A stretch of DNA of 64,000 nucleotides from Bdellovibrio bacteriovorus (lineage in GTDB: Bacteria > Bdellovibrionota > Bdellovibrionia > Bdellovibrionales > Bdellovibrionaceae), in assembly GCF_001592735.1 (NCBI RefSeq), contig NZ_LUKE01000001.1:1523018-1587017 (forward strand), read 5' to 3'. Shown piece by piece: positions 27,956 through 36,061 of this stretch (within the stretch, counting starts at the first letter, position 1; every line of letters starts with the position of its first letter). The notes beneath the pieces are model-generated. The model searched no databases. It saw only the letters and a list, made by a program, of their open reading frames with translations, and was not told the DNA's origin. Made by a program: the position numbers and the translations under genes.

Positions 27956-28512
27956 GCACCCAAGATGTCCTAATTCGTATTCAAGCAACCCCGAATCCAA
28001 ACGCATGGAAGTTCGTTTTAGACCGTCCGGTTTTAACTGAAGGCAAAATGACTTACACGGATCCCAAAGAAGCCGATCAAAGCATTTTGGCTTCATCACT
28101 TTTTTTGGTTGAAGGTGTCCGCCAAGTTCACTTTTTCCAAAATGTGATCACGGTGACGCATAATTTTGATGCCGATCCTGAAGAACTGCAAAAAGAAGTT
28201 TGTTCTGTTATCCAGACACGCATGCCCGCGCACAATCCCAATGTCACGGTGATGGATGAAAAGAAAATGCGTCGGGCAGGACTGTCCCCTGAACTTCAGC
28301 AGATTGAAGAGATCTTAGACCACACGGTGCGCCCAGGTTTGCAGGGCGATGGTGGGGATATTGAAGTAGTTAAATACGAAGAGAATAAACTGTACGTGTT
28401 TTATCAAGGGGCTTGCGGCACATGCCCAAGTGCGACTTCAGGCACATTGATGGCGATCGAAGGCATTCTTCGTGATCAATTCAATCCGACAGTCGAAGTT
28501 ATTCCGGTATAG
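27952..28512 (+). CDS. NfuA-like Fe-S carrier with N-terminal Nfu_N domain
   Basis: 186 aa. Residues 5-95 form the Nfu N-terminal domain (QATPNPNAWKFVL), the rest a NifU C-terminal domain with the cluster-binding pair GACGTCPS (Cys155/Cys158). Family members carry a 4Fe-4S cluster from the scaffold to target proteins. Placed last in the suf operon, it probably receives clusters from SufBCD. The gap to the convergent gene is only 4 bp. Confidence 0.92.
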   Translation: MSTQDVLIRIQATPNPNAWKFVLDRPVLTEGKMTYTDPKEADQSILASSLFLVEGVRQVHFFQNVITVTHNFDADPEELQKEVCSVIQTRMPAHNPNVTVMDEKKMRRAGLSPELQQIEEILDHTVRPGLQGDGGDIEVVKYEENKLYVFYQGACGTCPSATSGTLMAIEGILRDQFNPTVEVIPV

Positions 28513-28516
28513 AAAA

Positions 28517-29083
28517 TTATCTGCGATGATTTTTAGAGGTGCCGAGTTGTTCTTCGGCATCTCTTTTCATATCTGGGGCAACGGCTTCCCAAGTGTCTTC
28601 AGGACGGCTTGGAAGGATCGCCGAACCACCTAAAACAAGTTCACCACGAGTGGCTGAAGCTTGCAAAGAGATCAGTTTCTGGGACTCTTTGGTGAAGCCT
28701 CTCACAGTCAGGCTAAGGTCTACGATCTGGCCTGTTTTTACGTTCGCGAGGGAATCTTTTACTGAACCTGATACGACTTGAACGCCTTCAGGCATGTGCC
28801 ATGTGTAGTTCAAATCTCCTTGCAGGTCTTGGTTTACCAAGATTCTTCCGCGCAATACAGTTTCGCCGTCACCATCTTCAGGAATGCTTTCTGGTTTTGC
28901 GATTTCAACTTTTAAGAGGGCTAGATGTTTTCCGACCGGAGCAGGAATCCACGGAATTCTTTTTCCTTCTACAGACGCGGGGCCACGATGGGCGGCGCGC
29001 GCTTTATCTTTAAAGTAAGCGGCACCTGAAATCCCGAAGAGCAAGCCTAGAAGTAATACTGTTAAGGTCTTTCTGTTCCGCAT
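28517..29083 (-). CDS. Membrane-anchored periplasmic protein of unknown function
   Basis: 188 aa. An N-terminal anchor (TLTVLLLGLLFGISGAAYF) is followed by a beta-rich domain (residues 55-155) and a charged C-terminus. The LNYTWHMPEGVQVVSGS region resembles immunoglobulin-like or DUF-type domains found in secreted proteins, but I do not recognise the family. Its start lies 22 bp inside the end of the metalloprotease gene, so the two are probably translated from one message. Confidence 0.7.
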   Translation of the reverse strand: MRNRKTLTVLLLGLLFGISGAAYFKDKARAAHRGPASVEGKRIPWIPAPVGKHLALLKVEIAKPESIPEDGDGETVLRGRILVNQDLQGDLNYTWHMPEGVQVVSGSVKDSLANVKTGQIVDLSLTVRGFTKESQKLISLQASATRGELVLGGSAILPSRPEDTWEAVAPDMKRDAEEQLGTSKNHRR

Positions 29084-31047
29084 AGCTGCTGGCTCCCGTT
29101 TTTGGTGATCGTGTAAGTCGCGTTGCCGTTAAGTTCATATTGAAGTTTGTTGTAAGCATTGATTTTTACATTCAACATGTAAATACCTGCAGGTAGACCC
29201 GAAAGATTGATGGTTTCGGCTCCGGAAGCATTGCGACTTGTTCTTGCGACAAAGTTTGAAGACTTTCCGGCATAAGCGTAGTCATCCTCAAAATACACGT
29301 AAGATCCATAATAAAGAATCAGATCCAAATTCAAAGTGGCACTGCCACTGGTGGTGTAGTTCATAGTGAGCGTCGCCGCTTGGCCGTCATGATAATACAG
29401 ATAGAAGTCATTATTCATTTGTTGGTCAGAGCGCTTCACGGTGTCCCGGCTAGTCATCAATTTTTCAGTTGTTCCGTTGGTGAACGTATAACTGCAACCC
29501 GTTCCAGCTTGCAGATAGTAGGCATAGTTTTCTGTGGTCTTAGTCTGTTTTTCCTCATTTAGGATAGAATTCCACGCTGAGGATGAAACGCCATTTTTTG
29601 AAAGCATCCAGTTCATCAAACCCATATTGGAAATTGGGAATACGGTTGTATTTGCAAAGCTGTAATAAGCAGGGCTTGCGTGGGTAGAAACATTTTTTTC
29701 TTCACCAGAAAACACTTTCCAGACGTCCTTAAACAGAACGCCGCCGCCAGTTTTTGAGCCTGTGTAAATAGAGGCCGTATTGCGAGTCGACTTATAAAGG
29801 GAACGTGAAACGGAGACTTCACGGAACATACCAGTGCCGGCGGGGTCGGATGCTACACTGTCATATTGAGAGACGTCCGTGCCGTCTGCCGCAAGATTAA
29901 AGGCGATGGCAACACCCGCGTTGTTTCCCGAACCTTTATAACCATAGGTATCCACGTAATAGTGATAGCGTTTGGTCGCGGGGATGTCCGTTTCTAAGTA
30001 AGCGCCGTTAGAACCATTCGCGTCTGCGCCTGTGAGGACAGCTCCTTGGAAATAGTTCGCCCAACCCTCACTCCATGCTAAGCGCGCATCGATCACAAAG
30101 TTACCAGTGTGCGATCCGCCTGGGGATTGTGAGCTGCCGTAAACGTCTTCTAAAAAATGGCCGTATTCATGCAAGATCACCGAATCATCAAAGTGATCCG
30201 TGTCGGCAGACTTCACGTTGCCGCTGACTCCACCCAAGATGTAGAGTTTGCGATCACCCGGGGAATAAAACGACAGCGGTGTAGTGTTATTAAAGTAAGT
30301 GTAAGGATTAAAGCCGGCCTTCCAATAGACCGTGACCTTTTCGGCCACGAACCATTTATTGGTGTCGGCAACGGGTGTTCCGGCGACGTCACCGTTTTTA
30401 TTGATGTTACGGCGCAGGTATTCGTTGGCTAAAAGAATATTGAACATGATGTTGAAAGCGCCGCCCTCAATTTTTGCGGAAAGACTTTCGTTAGCTTCGG
30501 CATATAAGGGAGAAGTGGAAATGTTCTTTGTGCCGGCAGCGATATCTGTCGCATCTATCGTGAAACTGCGAGAGATGTTGTACGGAGTATTAGAATAGAT
30601 GTCTTCTAAGACACTAACCTTGATGTAATCATTTAAAGCGCGAGAGAAGACTTTTAATGTATAAGTGCCAGCGGTTTTTGGAATTTTAAATTCTGCAATA
30701 CCCGCTGTTGTCGTTTCGCCTTGTTGGATACGATTTCCGGCAGCATCGTAAATATGAAACTCTGCAAATGGAATGGGGGCTGCATTCGCCGCGCTAACCA
30801 CGGCGCCAAGACCGTTAGTGCTTGAGCCCGGTGTGAAGTCGAGCTGGCGGTAAAGGAATTTTGCTGACGCCGTTACTCTTACGGCAGAGGCATCCGCGAT
30901 GTCCGTCGGTTTGCCATAGTAGGCTGGTTCAGGAGTTGCGGGTGTCGTGGATCCGTAGTCATTTCCCTGAAAGGAATTGCCACAGCCAACAGTAAATAAG
31001 AGTGTCAGGGAGCTAAAAGCACCCACCAGGATCTGGTTCAACGTCAT
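29062..31047 (-). CDS. Secreted lipoprotein zinc metalloprotease
   Basis: 661 aa. The signal peptide ends in a lipobox (LFTVGCGNS, Cys22). A carboxypeptidase-regulatory-like or Ig-type domain follows at about residues 55-150, then a gluzincin-type catalytic domain: HEYGH (His293, His297) and EGWANYF, where Glu327 is the likely third zinc ligand. The C-terminal 120 residues resemble a pre-peptidase or beta-sandwich domain. It is probably on the outer membrane or outside the cell and could act on prey proteins, which is inference. The downstream 188-aa gene overlaps it. Confidence 0.8.
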   Translation of the reverse strand: MTLNQILVGAFSSLTLLFTVGCGNSFQGNDYGSTTPATPEPAYYGKPTDIADASAVRVTASAKFLYRQLDFTPGSSTNGLGAVVSAANAAPIPFAEFHIYDAAGNRIQQGETTTAGIAEFKIPKTAGTYTLKVFSRALNDYIKVSVLEDIYSNTPYNISRSFTIDATDIAAGTKNISTSPLYAEANESLSAKIEGGAFNIMFNILLANEYLRRNINKNGDVAGTPVADTNKWFVAEKVTVYWKAGFNPYTYFNNTTPLSFYSPGDRKLYILGGVSGNVKSADTDHFDDSVILHEYGHFLEDVYGSSQSPGGSHTGNFVIDARLAWSEGWANYFQGAVLTGADANGSNGAYLETDIPATKRYHYYVDTYGYKGSGNNAGVAIAFNLAADGTDVSQYDSVASDPAGTGMFREVSVSRSLYKSTRNTASIYTGSKTGGGVLFKDVWKVFSGEEKNVSTHASPAYYSFANTTVFPISNMGLMNWMLSKNGVSSSAWNSILNEEKQTKTTENYAYYLQAGTGCSYTFTNGTTEKLMTSRDTVKRSDQQMNNDFYLYYHDGQAATLTMNYTTSGSATLNLDLILYYGSYVYFEDDYAYAGKSSNFVARTSRNASGAETINLSGLPAGIYMLNVKINAYNKLQYELNGNATYTITKNGSQQLCGTERP

Positions 31048-31488
31048 GTTAAACTTATCGGGATCAAGGACTTACGACTGAACGAATGATCGGGAAGATT
31101 TTGACTCTATTTTCATTGAGAACTGGCGAAGTTTTAGTCAGCGTGTTTCATGCTGGGAATAGTGGATTGTCAGAGGAGAATTAAGTGCAGTTGAGGGGTC
31201 TCAAGAAGAGATTTTTTTAATGGTAGCACAATAAAAAAAGGCTCGATCAGCAACTCTGAACTAAACCTGTTTTAGCTAAGGTGGGTGACCATGGTAACGA
31301 CTTTAGGCTTCTCAATACGAGTTGAGCTTGCACACCATCATCAGGGACAGTCCCCAAAAATATGCTTGTAAGGTTTAATTTCGATGAGCTTTACGCCGTC
31401 GAACCTCTGATTTCAATAATACCATGGATCCGAAATCCGTCAATCGAACCGGACTTTAACAAATCCCTATAACGCCGATAAATTCAAT
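31048..31488. other. 441-bp intergenic region with one palindrome
   Basis: The gap between the start of the metalloprotease gene and the small gene at 31489 contains no plausible gene. It holds the GGGACAGTCCC palindrome at 31344, a weak TCTC-GAGA-T7 hairpin near 31200, and otherwise A/T-rich sequence. The longest reading frame inside lacks a start codon. Promoters for both flanking genes must lie here, but I cannot fix -35/-10 boxes with confidence. Confidence 0.5.
31344..31354. repeat. GGGACAGTCCC palindrome, second copy
   Basis: Same 15-bp string GGGACAGTCCCCAAA as at 22547, here in a non-coding gap. It could be a short interspersed palindrome of the REP type. Confidence 0.45.
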
Positions 31489-31707
31489 ATGACGCCAGAA
31501 AAGCTAGATTTTATTTTTCCTTTCTTTGTTTTTTCCTATGGACTCATGATGGTTCTTGTGTTGGAGACCCCTGCCCTGGTGCGGCTTGGGGAGCAACGCT
31601 TAGGCGAGATCTATCACAATATGGCCAAACACAAATCCCTGGGTTGGATTTGTTTCTTTGTGGGGGGATTATGGTCGGCCCAGAATGTTTGGTACTCCTC
31701 TCTATAA
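31489..31707 (+). CDS. Small membrane protein of unknown function
   Basis: 72 aa with two hydrophobic segments (FIFPFFVFSYGLMMVLVLE and SLGWICFFVGGLWSAQNVWY) joined by a short charged loop (RLGEQRLGEIYHNMAKHK). The arrangement is that of a genuine two-helix membrane protein. It lies 64 bp upstream of xseA on the same strand. The start lacks a strong Shine-Dalgarno. Unknown family. Confidence 0.55.
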   Translation: MTPEKLDFIFPFFVFSYGLMMVLVLETPALVRLGEQRLGEIYHNMAKHKSLGWICFFVGGLWSAQNVWYSSL

Positions 31708-31771
31708 TTCTCCTGCTGAATGACTCTGGATGTATTGACTAGAATAGGCCTGGGGGCTAGCCTTCCCAGCC

Positions 31772-33166
31772 ATGTCAGACATCCCAAATCAACCTTTTCG
31801 TAAGACTGCCTTAAGTGCTGAAACCGGCATGGAGCTCGCTCCGAAATCGAATGAGCCGTCGGTTCTTTCCGTGGAAGGATTGAATGTCTACATCAAGCAA
31901 TTGCTTGAAGGCCAAGTGGGTATGGTGTGGGTGCGTGGGGAACTTTCTAATTTCAAAGCGCACACGTCGGGACATTTTTATTTCAGCCTTAAAGATTCAA
32001 AGTCTCAAATCACGGCGGTGATGTTCCGCGGGCATAATGCGCGTTTAAAATTTAAACCTACTGACGGTATGGAGGTTATCATCCGTGGTCGCATCACGGT
32101 GTATGAACCTCGTGGCAATTACCAGCTGATGTGCGAGATGATGGAGCCGGTTGGCGCCGGGGCTTTGCAAAAAGCTTTTGAGCAACTAAAAATGAAACTG
32201 AAAGGCGAAGGCCTTTTTGATTCAGCTCGGAAAAAACCGATTCCTACTTTGCCAAGACATATCGCGATTGTGACCTCCCCAACCGGGGCGGCGATCCGTG
32301 ATATTTTAAATGTTCTTTCTCGTCGTGCAAAATCTGTCGAGGTCACAGTTGTTCCGACCATCGTACAAGGTGAAGCGGCGGCTCCCCAAATCCGTGAGGC
32401 TTTCAAAAAAGCCATGAAACTTCCAGGTGTGGATGTCATCATCATTGGTCGTGGTGGTGGATCGATTGAAGACATGTGGTGCTTTAATGATGAAGCCTTA
32501 GCGCGTCTTATTGCTTCAAGTCCTATCCCTGTGATTTCAGCTGTCGGCCATGAAATTGATTTTACTATTGCTGACTTTGTTGCGGATTTAAGAGCGCCAA
32601 CGCCCTCCGCCGCGGCCGAGCTTGTCGCTAAAAGTTCGGCCGAACTTGCCAGCAAAGTAAAAGCGGCCGAGCGCATGTTGTATGTGAGCTTTGAAAAAAG
32701 AATGAAGCTTTTAATGGAACGTGTACGCAACCTTTCAAAACTTTTAGTAGATCCTCAGCGGCGCTTGCAAGATTTGGAATTGCGTAATGACGACCTTTTA
32801 AATCGTTTGGAATTTGCGATTCATCGCCGCTTAACAGAAAAACGTCATCGCGTAGAGCTTTTCACTCATAAACTTGGATCGCCTCAAGATCTTATCGATG
32901 AAAAGCGTAAAGAGATTGAGTTTTTAGAAACCCAAATCTCTAAGGGTATGGTGTTTTCCATGGAGCGAAGACTTGCGCGTCTTTCGCGTTTCATGGGCGT
33001 GCTTGATAGTTTGAGTCCGCTGAAAGTTGTGGAGCGCGGCTATTCCATCGTGAAAAAAAATGAAGAAGTTATTAAATCATCCCATCAAGTCTCTCAAGGA
33101 GATATGCTGGATATACGCTTGGCTCAAGGTTCGTTGACGGCAAAAGTAGAAAGCGTAAAGGAGTAA
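31772..33166 (+). CDS. xseA: Exodeoxyribonuclease VII large subunit
   Basis: 464 aa. An N-terminal OB-fold (VWVRGELSNFKAHTSGHFYFSL) precedes the catalytic region (IVTSPTGAAIRDILNVL, IIIGRGGGSIEDMWCFNDE, SAVGHEIDFTIAD) and a coiled C-terminal part. It degrades single-stranded DNA with XseB. The gene is followed by xseB after 2 bp. The N-terminal 30 residues before the OB-fold are extra. Confidence 0.96.
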   Translation: MSDIPNQPFRKTALSAETGMELAPKSNEPSVLSVEGLNVYIKQLLEGQVGMVWVRGELSNFKAHTSGHFYFSLKDSKSQITAVMFRGHNARLKFKPTDGMEVIIRGRITVYEPRGNYQLMCEMMEPVGAGALQKAFEQLKMKLKGEGLFDSARKKPIPTLPRHIAIVTSPTGAAIRDILNVLSRRAKSVEVTVVPTIVQGEAAAPQIREAFKKAMKLPGVDVIIIGRGGGSIEDMWCFNDEALARLIASSPIPVISAVGHEIDFTIADFVADLRAPTPSAAAELVAKSSAELASKVKAAERMLYVSFEKRMKLLMERVRNLSKLLVDPQRRLQDLELRNDDLLNRLEFAIHRRLTEKRHRVELFTHKLGSPQDLIDEKRKEIEFLETQISKGMVFSMERRLARLSRFMGVLDSLSPLKVVERGYSIVKKNEEVIKSSHQVSQGDMLDIRLAQGSLTAKVESVKE

Positions 33167-33168
33167 AC

Positions 33169-33393
33169 ATGGATTTCGAGAAAAAACTAAGCCGCTTAGA
33201 AGAGATCGTACAAAAAATGGAAAAAGGCGATCTGGCTTTAGAAGATTCTTTAAAACTTTTTGAAGAAGGTGTGAAGCTTTCTCGCGAGTGCCATTCGCGA
33301 CTGAACGAGGCTGAATCAAAAGTAAAACTTTTGATGTCTGTCGGCGCTGACGGTAAACCGGTTGTTTCTGATTTCGCTTCAGAGGAAAACTAA
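33169..33393 (+). CDS. xseB: Exodeoxyribonuclease VII small subunit
   Basis: 74 aa. The typical helical pair is present (FEKKLSRLEEIVQKMEKGDLALEDSLKLFEEG). It binds the C-terminal helices of XseA. Start ATG has AAGGAG upstream. The C-terminus is slightly longer than most family members. ispA follows after 2 bp. Confidence 0.95.
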   Translation: MDFEKKLSRLEEIVQKMEKGDLALEDSLKLFEEGVKLSRECHSRLNEAESKVKLLMSVGADGKPVVSDFASEEN

Positions 33394-33395
33394 TT

Positions 33396-34265
33396 TTGGA
33401 TTTAGCTCTGCAATTAGAAAAGGAAATGTCTTTGCGTGTGCAGACGGTGAATGAGGCCGTTGAAGCCTACCTGTCGGAAATATCTCTTCCGCAAGTCGAA
33501 TCCATGCTTGAATTGCGCAAGTCCATGCTTTATTCCGCAACAAACGGGGGCAAGCGCTTCCGTCCGGTGCTTTCTCTTTTGGTAGCAGATCTATTTGGTG
33601 CTTCAGCAGAACGTGTTCTGCCTTTTGCTATTGCGGTGGAAATGATTCACACCTATTCCCTGATTCATGATGATCTTCCGTGCATGGATAATGATGATAT
33701 CCGCCGTGGCAAGCCCACCAATCACAAAGTGTATGGGGAAGACTTTGCATTGTTAGCAGGCGATGCGCTTTTAACTGAAGCTTTTTTCTTACTCGCTGAT
33801 AAATACGGCGATACTAGTCACTTGTCTGCGACTTTGATCAAACTTCTCTCGGAGGCCGCAGGCCTTCGCGGCATGGTCGGTGGTCAAGCCATTGACTTAC
33901 GTGCGGGGAAAAAACGTTTTACTTTAGAAGAACTTACTCAGCTGCATTTGCTTAAAACCGGCGCTTTGATTCGAGTGGCGGCTGAAGGGGCGGCGATCAT
34001 CGCAGGCGCAAGGCCCACCCAGATTGAAAGCTTAAGAAAATTTGGTGAAGGCCTGGGCTTAGCATTCCAAGTGGCCGATGATATTTTGGATCACGGTGAA
34101 AAAGATCAAGATGCGCGCAGCTTTACGGGTATCTTGGGCATGGAGCCGACGAAAGATTATTTGCGAAATCTAAGTTCGGAAATTCGGGCAGAGCTTCACA
34201 AGGTTTCTGGACAGGCTCCTCTTTTGGAATACCTGATTGATTTTAATCAAAACCGCAGTCACTAA
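33396..34265 (+). CDS. ispA: Farnesyl/geranyl diphosphate synthase
   Basis: 289 aa prenyltransferase that condenses isopentenyl diphosphate to farnesyl diphosphate, a precursor of undecaprenyl carrier and quinones. The first Asp-rich motif is DDLPCMDNDD, the second DDILD, and GGKRFRP is the substrate site. The start is a TTG with GAGG ten bases before it. In many bacteria the xseAB-ispA cluster continues with dxs; here tlyA follows directly. Confidence 0.93.
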   Translation: MDLALQLEKEMSLRVQTVNEAVEAYLSEISLPQVESMLELRKSMLYSATNGGKRFRPVLSLLVADLFGASAERVLPFAIAVEMIHTYSLIHDDLPCMDNDDIRRGKPTNHKVYGEDFALLAGDALLTEAFFLLADKYGDTSHLSATLIKLLSEAAGLRGMVGGQAIDLRAGKKRFTLEELTQLHLLKTGALIRVAAEGAAIIAGARPTQIESLRKFGEGLGLAFQVADDILDHGEKDQDARSFTGILGMEPTKDYLRNLSSEIRAELHKVSGQAPLLEYLIDFNQNRSH

Positions 34266-34268
34266 AAT

Positions 34269-35057
34269 ATGAGCGACAAGGCAAGTTCAAAAACCCGATT
34301 AGATGTTTGGTTGATGGAAAAAGGCTTAGCCTCTTCGCGCACGCAGGCCCAAGACTTGATTGCTGCGGGTCAGGTTTTTTTACATTCAAAAAACGGCAAA
34401 AAAACTTTAAACAAATCTAGCTTTGCGGTTGAGCCTGAAATGGCAGATCTGATTTCGGTAGAATCGGGTGCGGCCAATCGTTTTGTTTCTCGCGGGGGAT
34501 TAAAACTTGAAGGTGCGTTAGAACATGTGAAGTTAAACCTCCAAGGTCTTAACGCTTTAGATGTTGGGATTTCAACGGGCGGATTTACCGACTGTCTTTT
34601 GCAAAAAGGCGTTTCTTCGGTGGTTGGCGTGGACGTCGGCCATGGGCAAGTTCATAAATCTCTTTTGGGACATGCAAGGCTGCGGGTTTTTGAAGGCATC
34701 AATGCCCGAAGTCTCAGCCAAGAGCCGGGCGTTTTAGCCGCCAAACCGGAAGGTGGGTTTGATTTAGCCGTCATGGATGTCTCTTTCATCTCGATCACGC
34801 TGATCATTCCAGAAATTTACTCACTGCTTAAAAAAGAGGGTGTGCTTTTAAGTCTGGTTAAGCCCCAATTTGAAGTCGGGATTGACGGCCTCTCTAAGGG
34901 GGGTATAGTCAAAGATGTTTCTAAATACGCAGAGGTTGAAGCCAAAATCAAAGACCTATGTGCCTCTTGCGGTTTTAAAGTAATGGACTATTTTTCTTCA
35001 TCGATTTTGGGAAAGGACGGGAACAATGAGTTCTTCATCTATGCTAAAAAGATCTAG
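34269..35057 (+). CDS. tlyA: TlyA-family rRNA 2'-O-methyltransferase
   Basis: 262 aa. An N-terminal S4 RNA-binding domain (RLDVWLMEKGLASSRTQAQ) precedes a FtsJ-like methyltransferase (ALDVGISTGGFTDCLLQ, SAM-binding; LAVMDVSFIS; LVKPQFEVG). TlyA proteins methylate ribosomal cytidines in 16S and sometimes 23S rRNA. It begins 3 bp after ispA, and its last 32 bp overlap the start of the patatin-like gene. Confidence 0.92.
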   Translation: MSDKASSKTRLDVWLMEKGLASSRTQAQDLIAAGQVFLHSKNGKKTLNKSSFAVEPEMADLISVESGAANRFVSRGGLKLEGALEHVKLNLQGLNALDVGISTGGFTDCLLQKGVSSVVGVDVGHGQVHKSLLGHARLRVFEGINARSLSQEPGVLAAKPEGGFDLAVMDVSFISITLIIPEIYSLLKKEGVLLSLVKPQFEVGIDGLSKGGIVKDVSKYAEVEAKIKDLCASCGFKVMDYFSSSILGKDGNNEFFIYAKKI

Positions 35058-36051
35058 CTTGGTTGTGATGTTATTATTCTTGGCAAGTTGCCAATCTATC
35101 CGGACACGCGAAGACATTCGCAAAGGCACTCACCCAGGAAAAACTTCTACACAGGGTACGATGTCACCGACCACTCCCACAGCGCCCTCAAGTCCTAACT
35201 TTGGTACACCACCTCCACCAGATGGTGACGGGGATGACGAAGACATGGCGGCAGCTCCGCCACCACCTCCTGCGCCGGTCATTCCGTCTATGCCGAAGAT
35301 TGCATTTATCTTAGGTGGCGGGGGCGCAAAAACATATGCGCACGTGGGATTTTTACATGAACTTGTGCGTGCGAAAGTTCCAGTGCAAGCCATTGCCGGT
35401 GTCGAATTTGCGGCTCCTATGGCGGCTCTGTTTGCGACTCGTGAACAAGCCAACGACGTTGAATGGCAAATGTTTAAGTTAAAAGACGAAGAGGTTATTA
35501 AAAAATCTCTTTTAGGTTCGGTAAATAAAAACGGTGAAGTCACAGTTTTAAAAGAATTTTTGGGCACGGCTTTTAATCGCACGAAAGTCGAAGACTTCCG
35601 TATTCCTTTTGCCTGTCCGTCTTACAATTTAAAGAAAAACCAAGTATTCATGATGAATCGTGGTGGTTTAGACCAAATCATGTACACGTGCATGGCTTAT
35701 CCGCCATTCTTTAAGCCTTACCAAAATAATATCGCCGGCATCCGTGATATTTCGGCTTTGGCGGCTTACTTACGTACCAAGGGTGCGAATTTCGTGGTCC
35801 TGGTGAACGTATTGCAAGCGCCGGGCGGCACGAAACCTTACACGATGGACGTAGCGGCAACTGACAACGTCTTATGGAGTGAGATCGGGGGCTTATATAA
35901 TAAGCCTTTCACAGGAGTTGACACTGTGATCTCCCTAGATACGTCGGCTTATGGTATTATGGATTTTGAGAAACGTCGTGAGATCATGAGCAAGGGCGCA
36001 GACTCTGCCGCTAAACAGCTTAAAGTTCTAACGCGTAAATGGGGACTGTAG
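35026..36051 (+). CDS. Patatin-like lipoprotein lacking the catalytic serine
   Basis: 341 aa. A lipoprotein signal (LLFLASCQS), a Pro-rich low-complexity linker to about residue 85, then a patatin fold: ILGGGGAKTYAHVGFLHEL (oxyanion glycine motif) and the PPFFKPY segment. The nucleophile elbow GxSxG reads GVEFA, with Glu127 where the Ser should be. The acid motif DGG reads DIS (Asp241). It is therefore probably not an active phospholipase. Two starts (35026, 35041) are possible, both inside tlyA. Confidence 0.82.
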   Translation: MSSSSMLKRSSLVVMLLFLASCQSIRTREDIRKGTHPGKTSTQGTMSPTTPTAPSSPNFGTPPPPDGDGDDEDMAAAPPPPPAPVIPSMPKIAFILGGGGAKTYAHVGFLHELVRAKVPVQAIAGVEFAAPMAALFATREQANDVEWQMFKLKDEEVIKKSLLGSVNKNGEVTVLKEFLGTAFNRTKVEDFRIPFACPSYNLKKNQVFMMNRGGLDQIMYTCMAYPPFFKPYQNNIAGIRDISALAAYLRTKGANFVVLVNVLQAPGGTKPYTMDVAATDNVLWSEIGGLYNKPFTGVDTVISLDTSAYGIMDFEKRREIMSKGADSAAKQLKVLTRKWGL

Positions 36052-36061
36052 GAGATTCCAA

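Noticed and set aside
28270-28285. GGACTGTCCCC in nfu as another copy of the palindrome
   Set aside because: Resembles the inverse of the repeat but is incomplete and encodes a normal stretch of the linker between domains.
31230-31320. tRNA-like or riboswitch-like sequence
   Set aside because: I could not build a cloverleaf, a T-loop or any known riboswitch core from it.
35130-35582. 150-aa reverse frame within the patatin-like gene
   Set aside because: It mirrors the Pro-rich linker of the real gene and has no start signal or motif.
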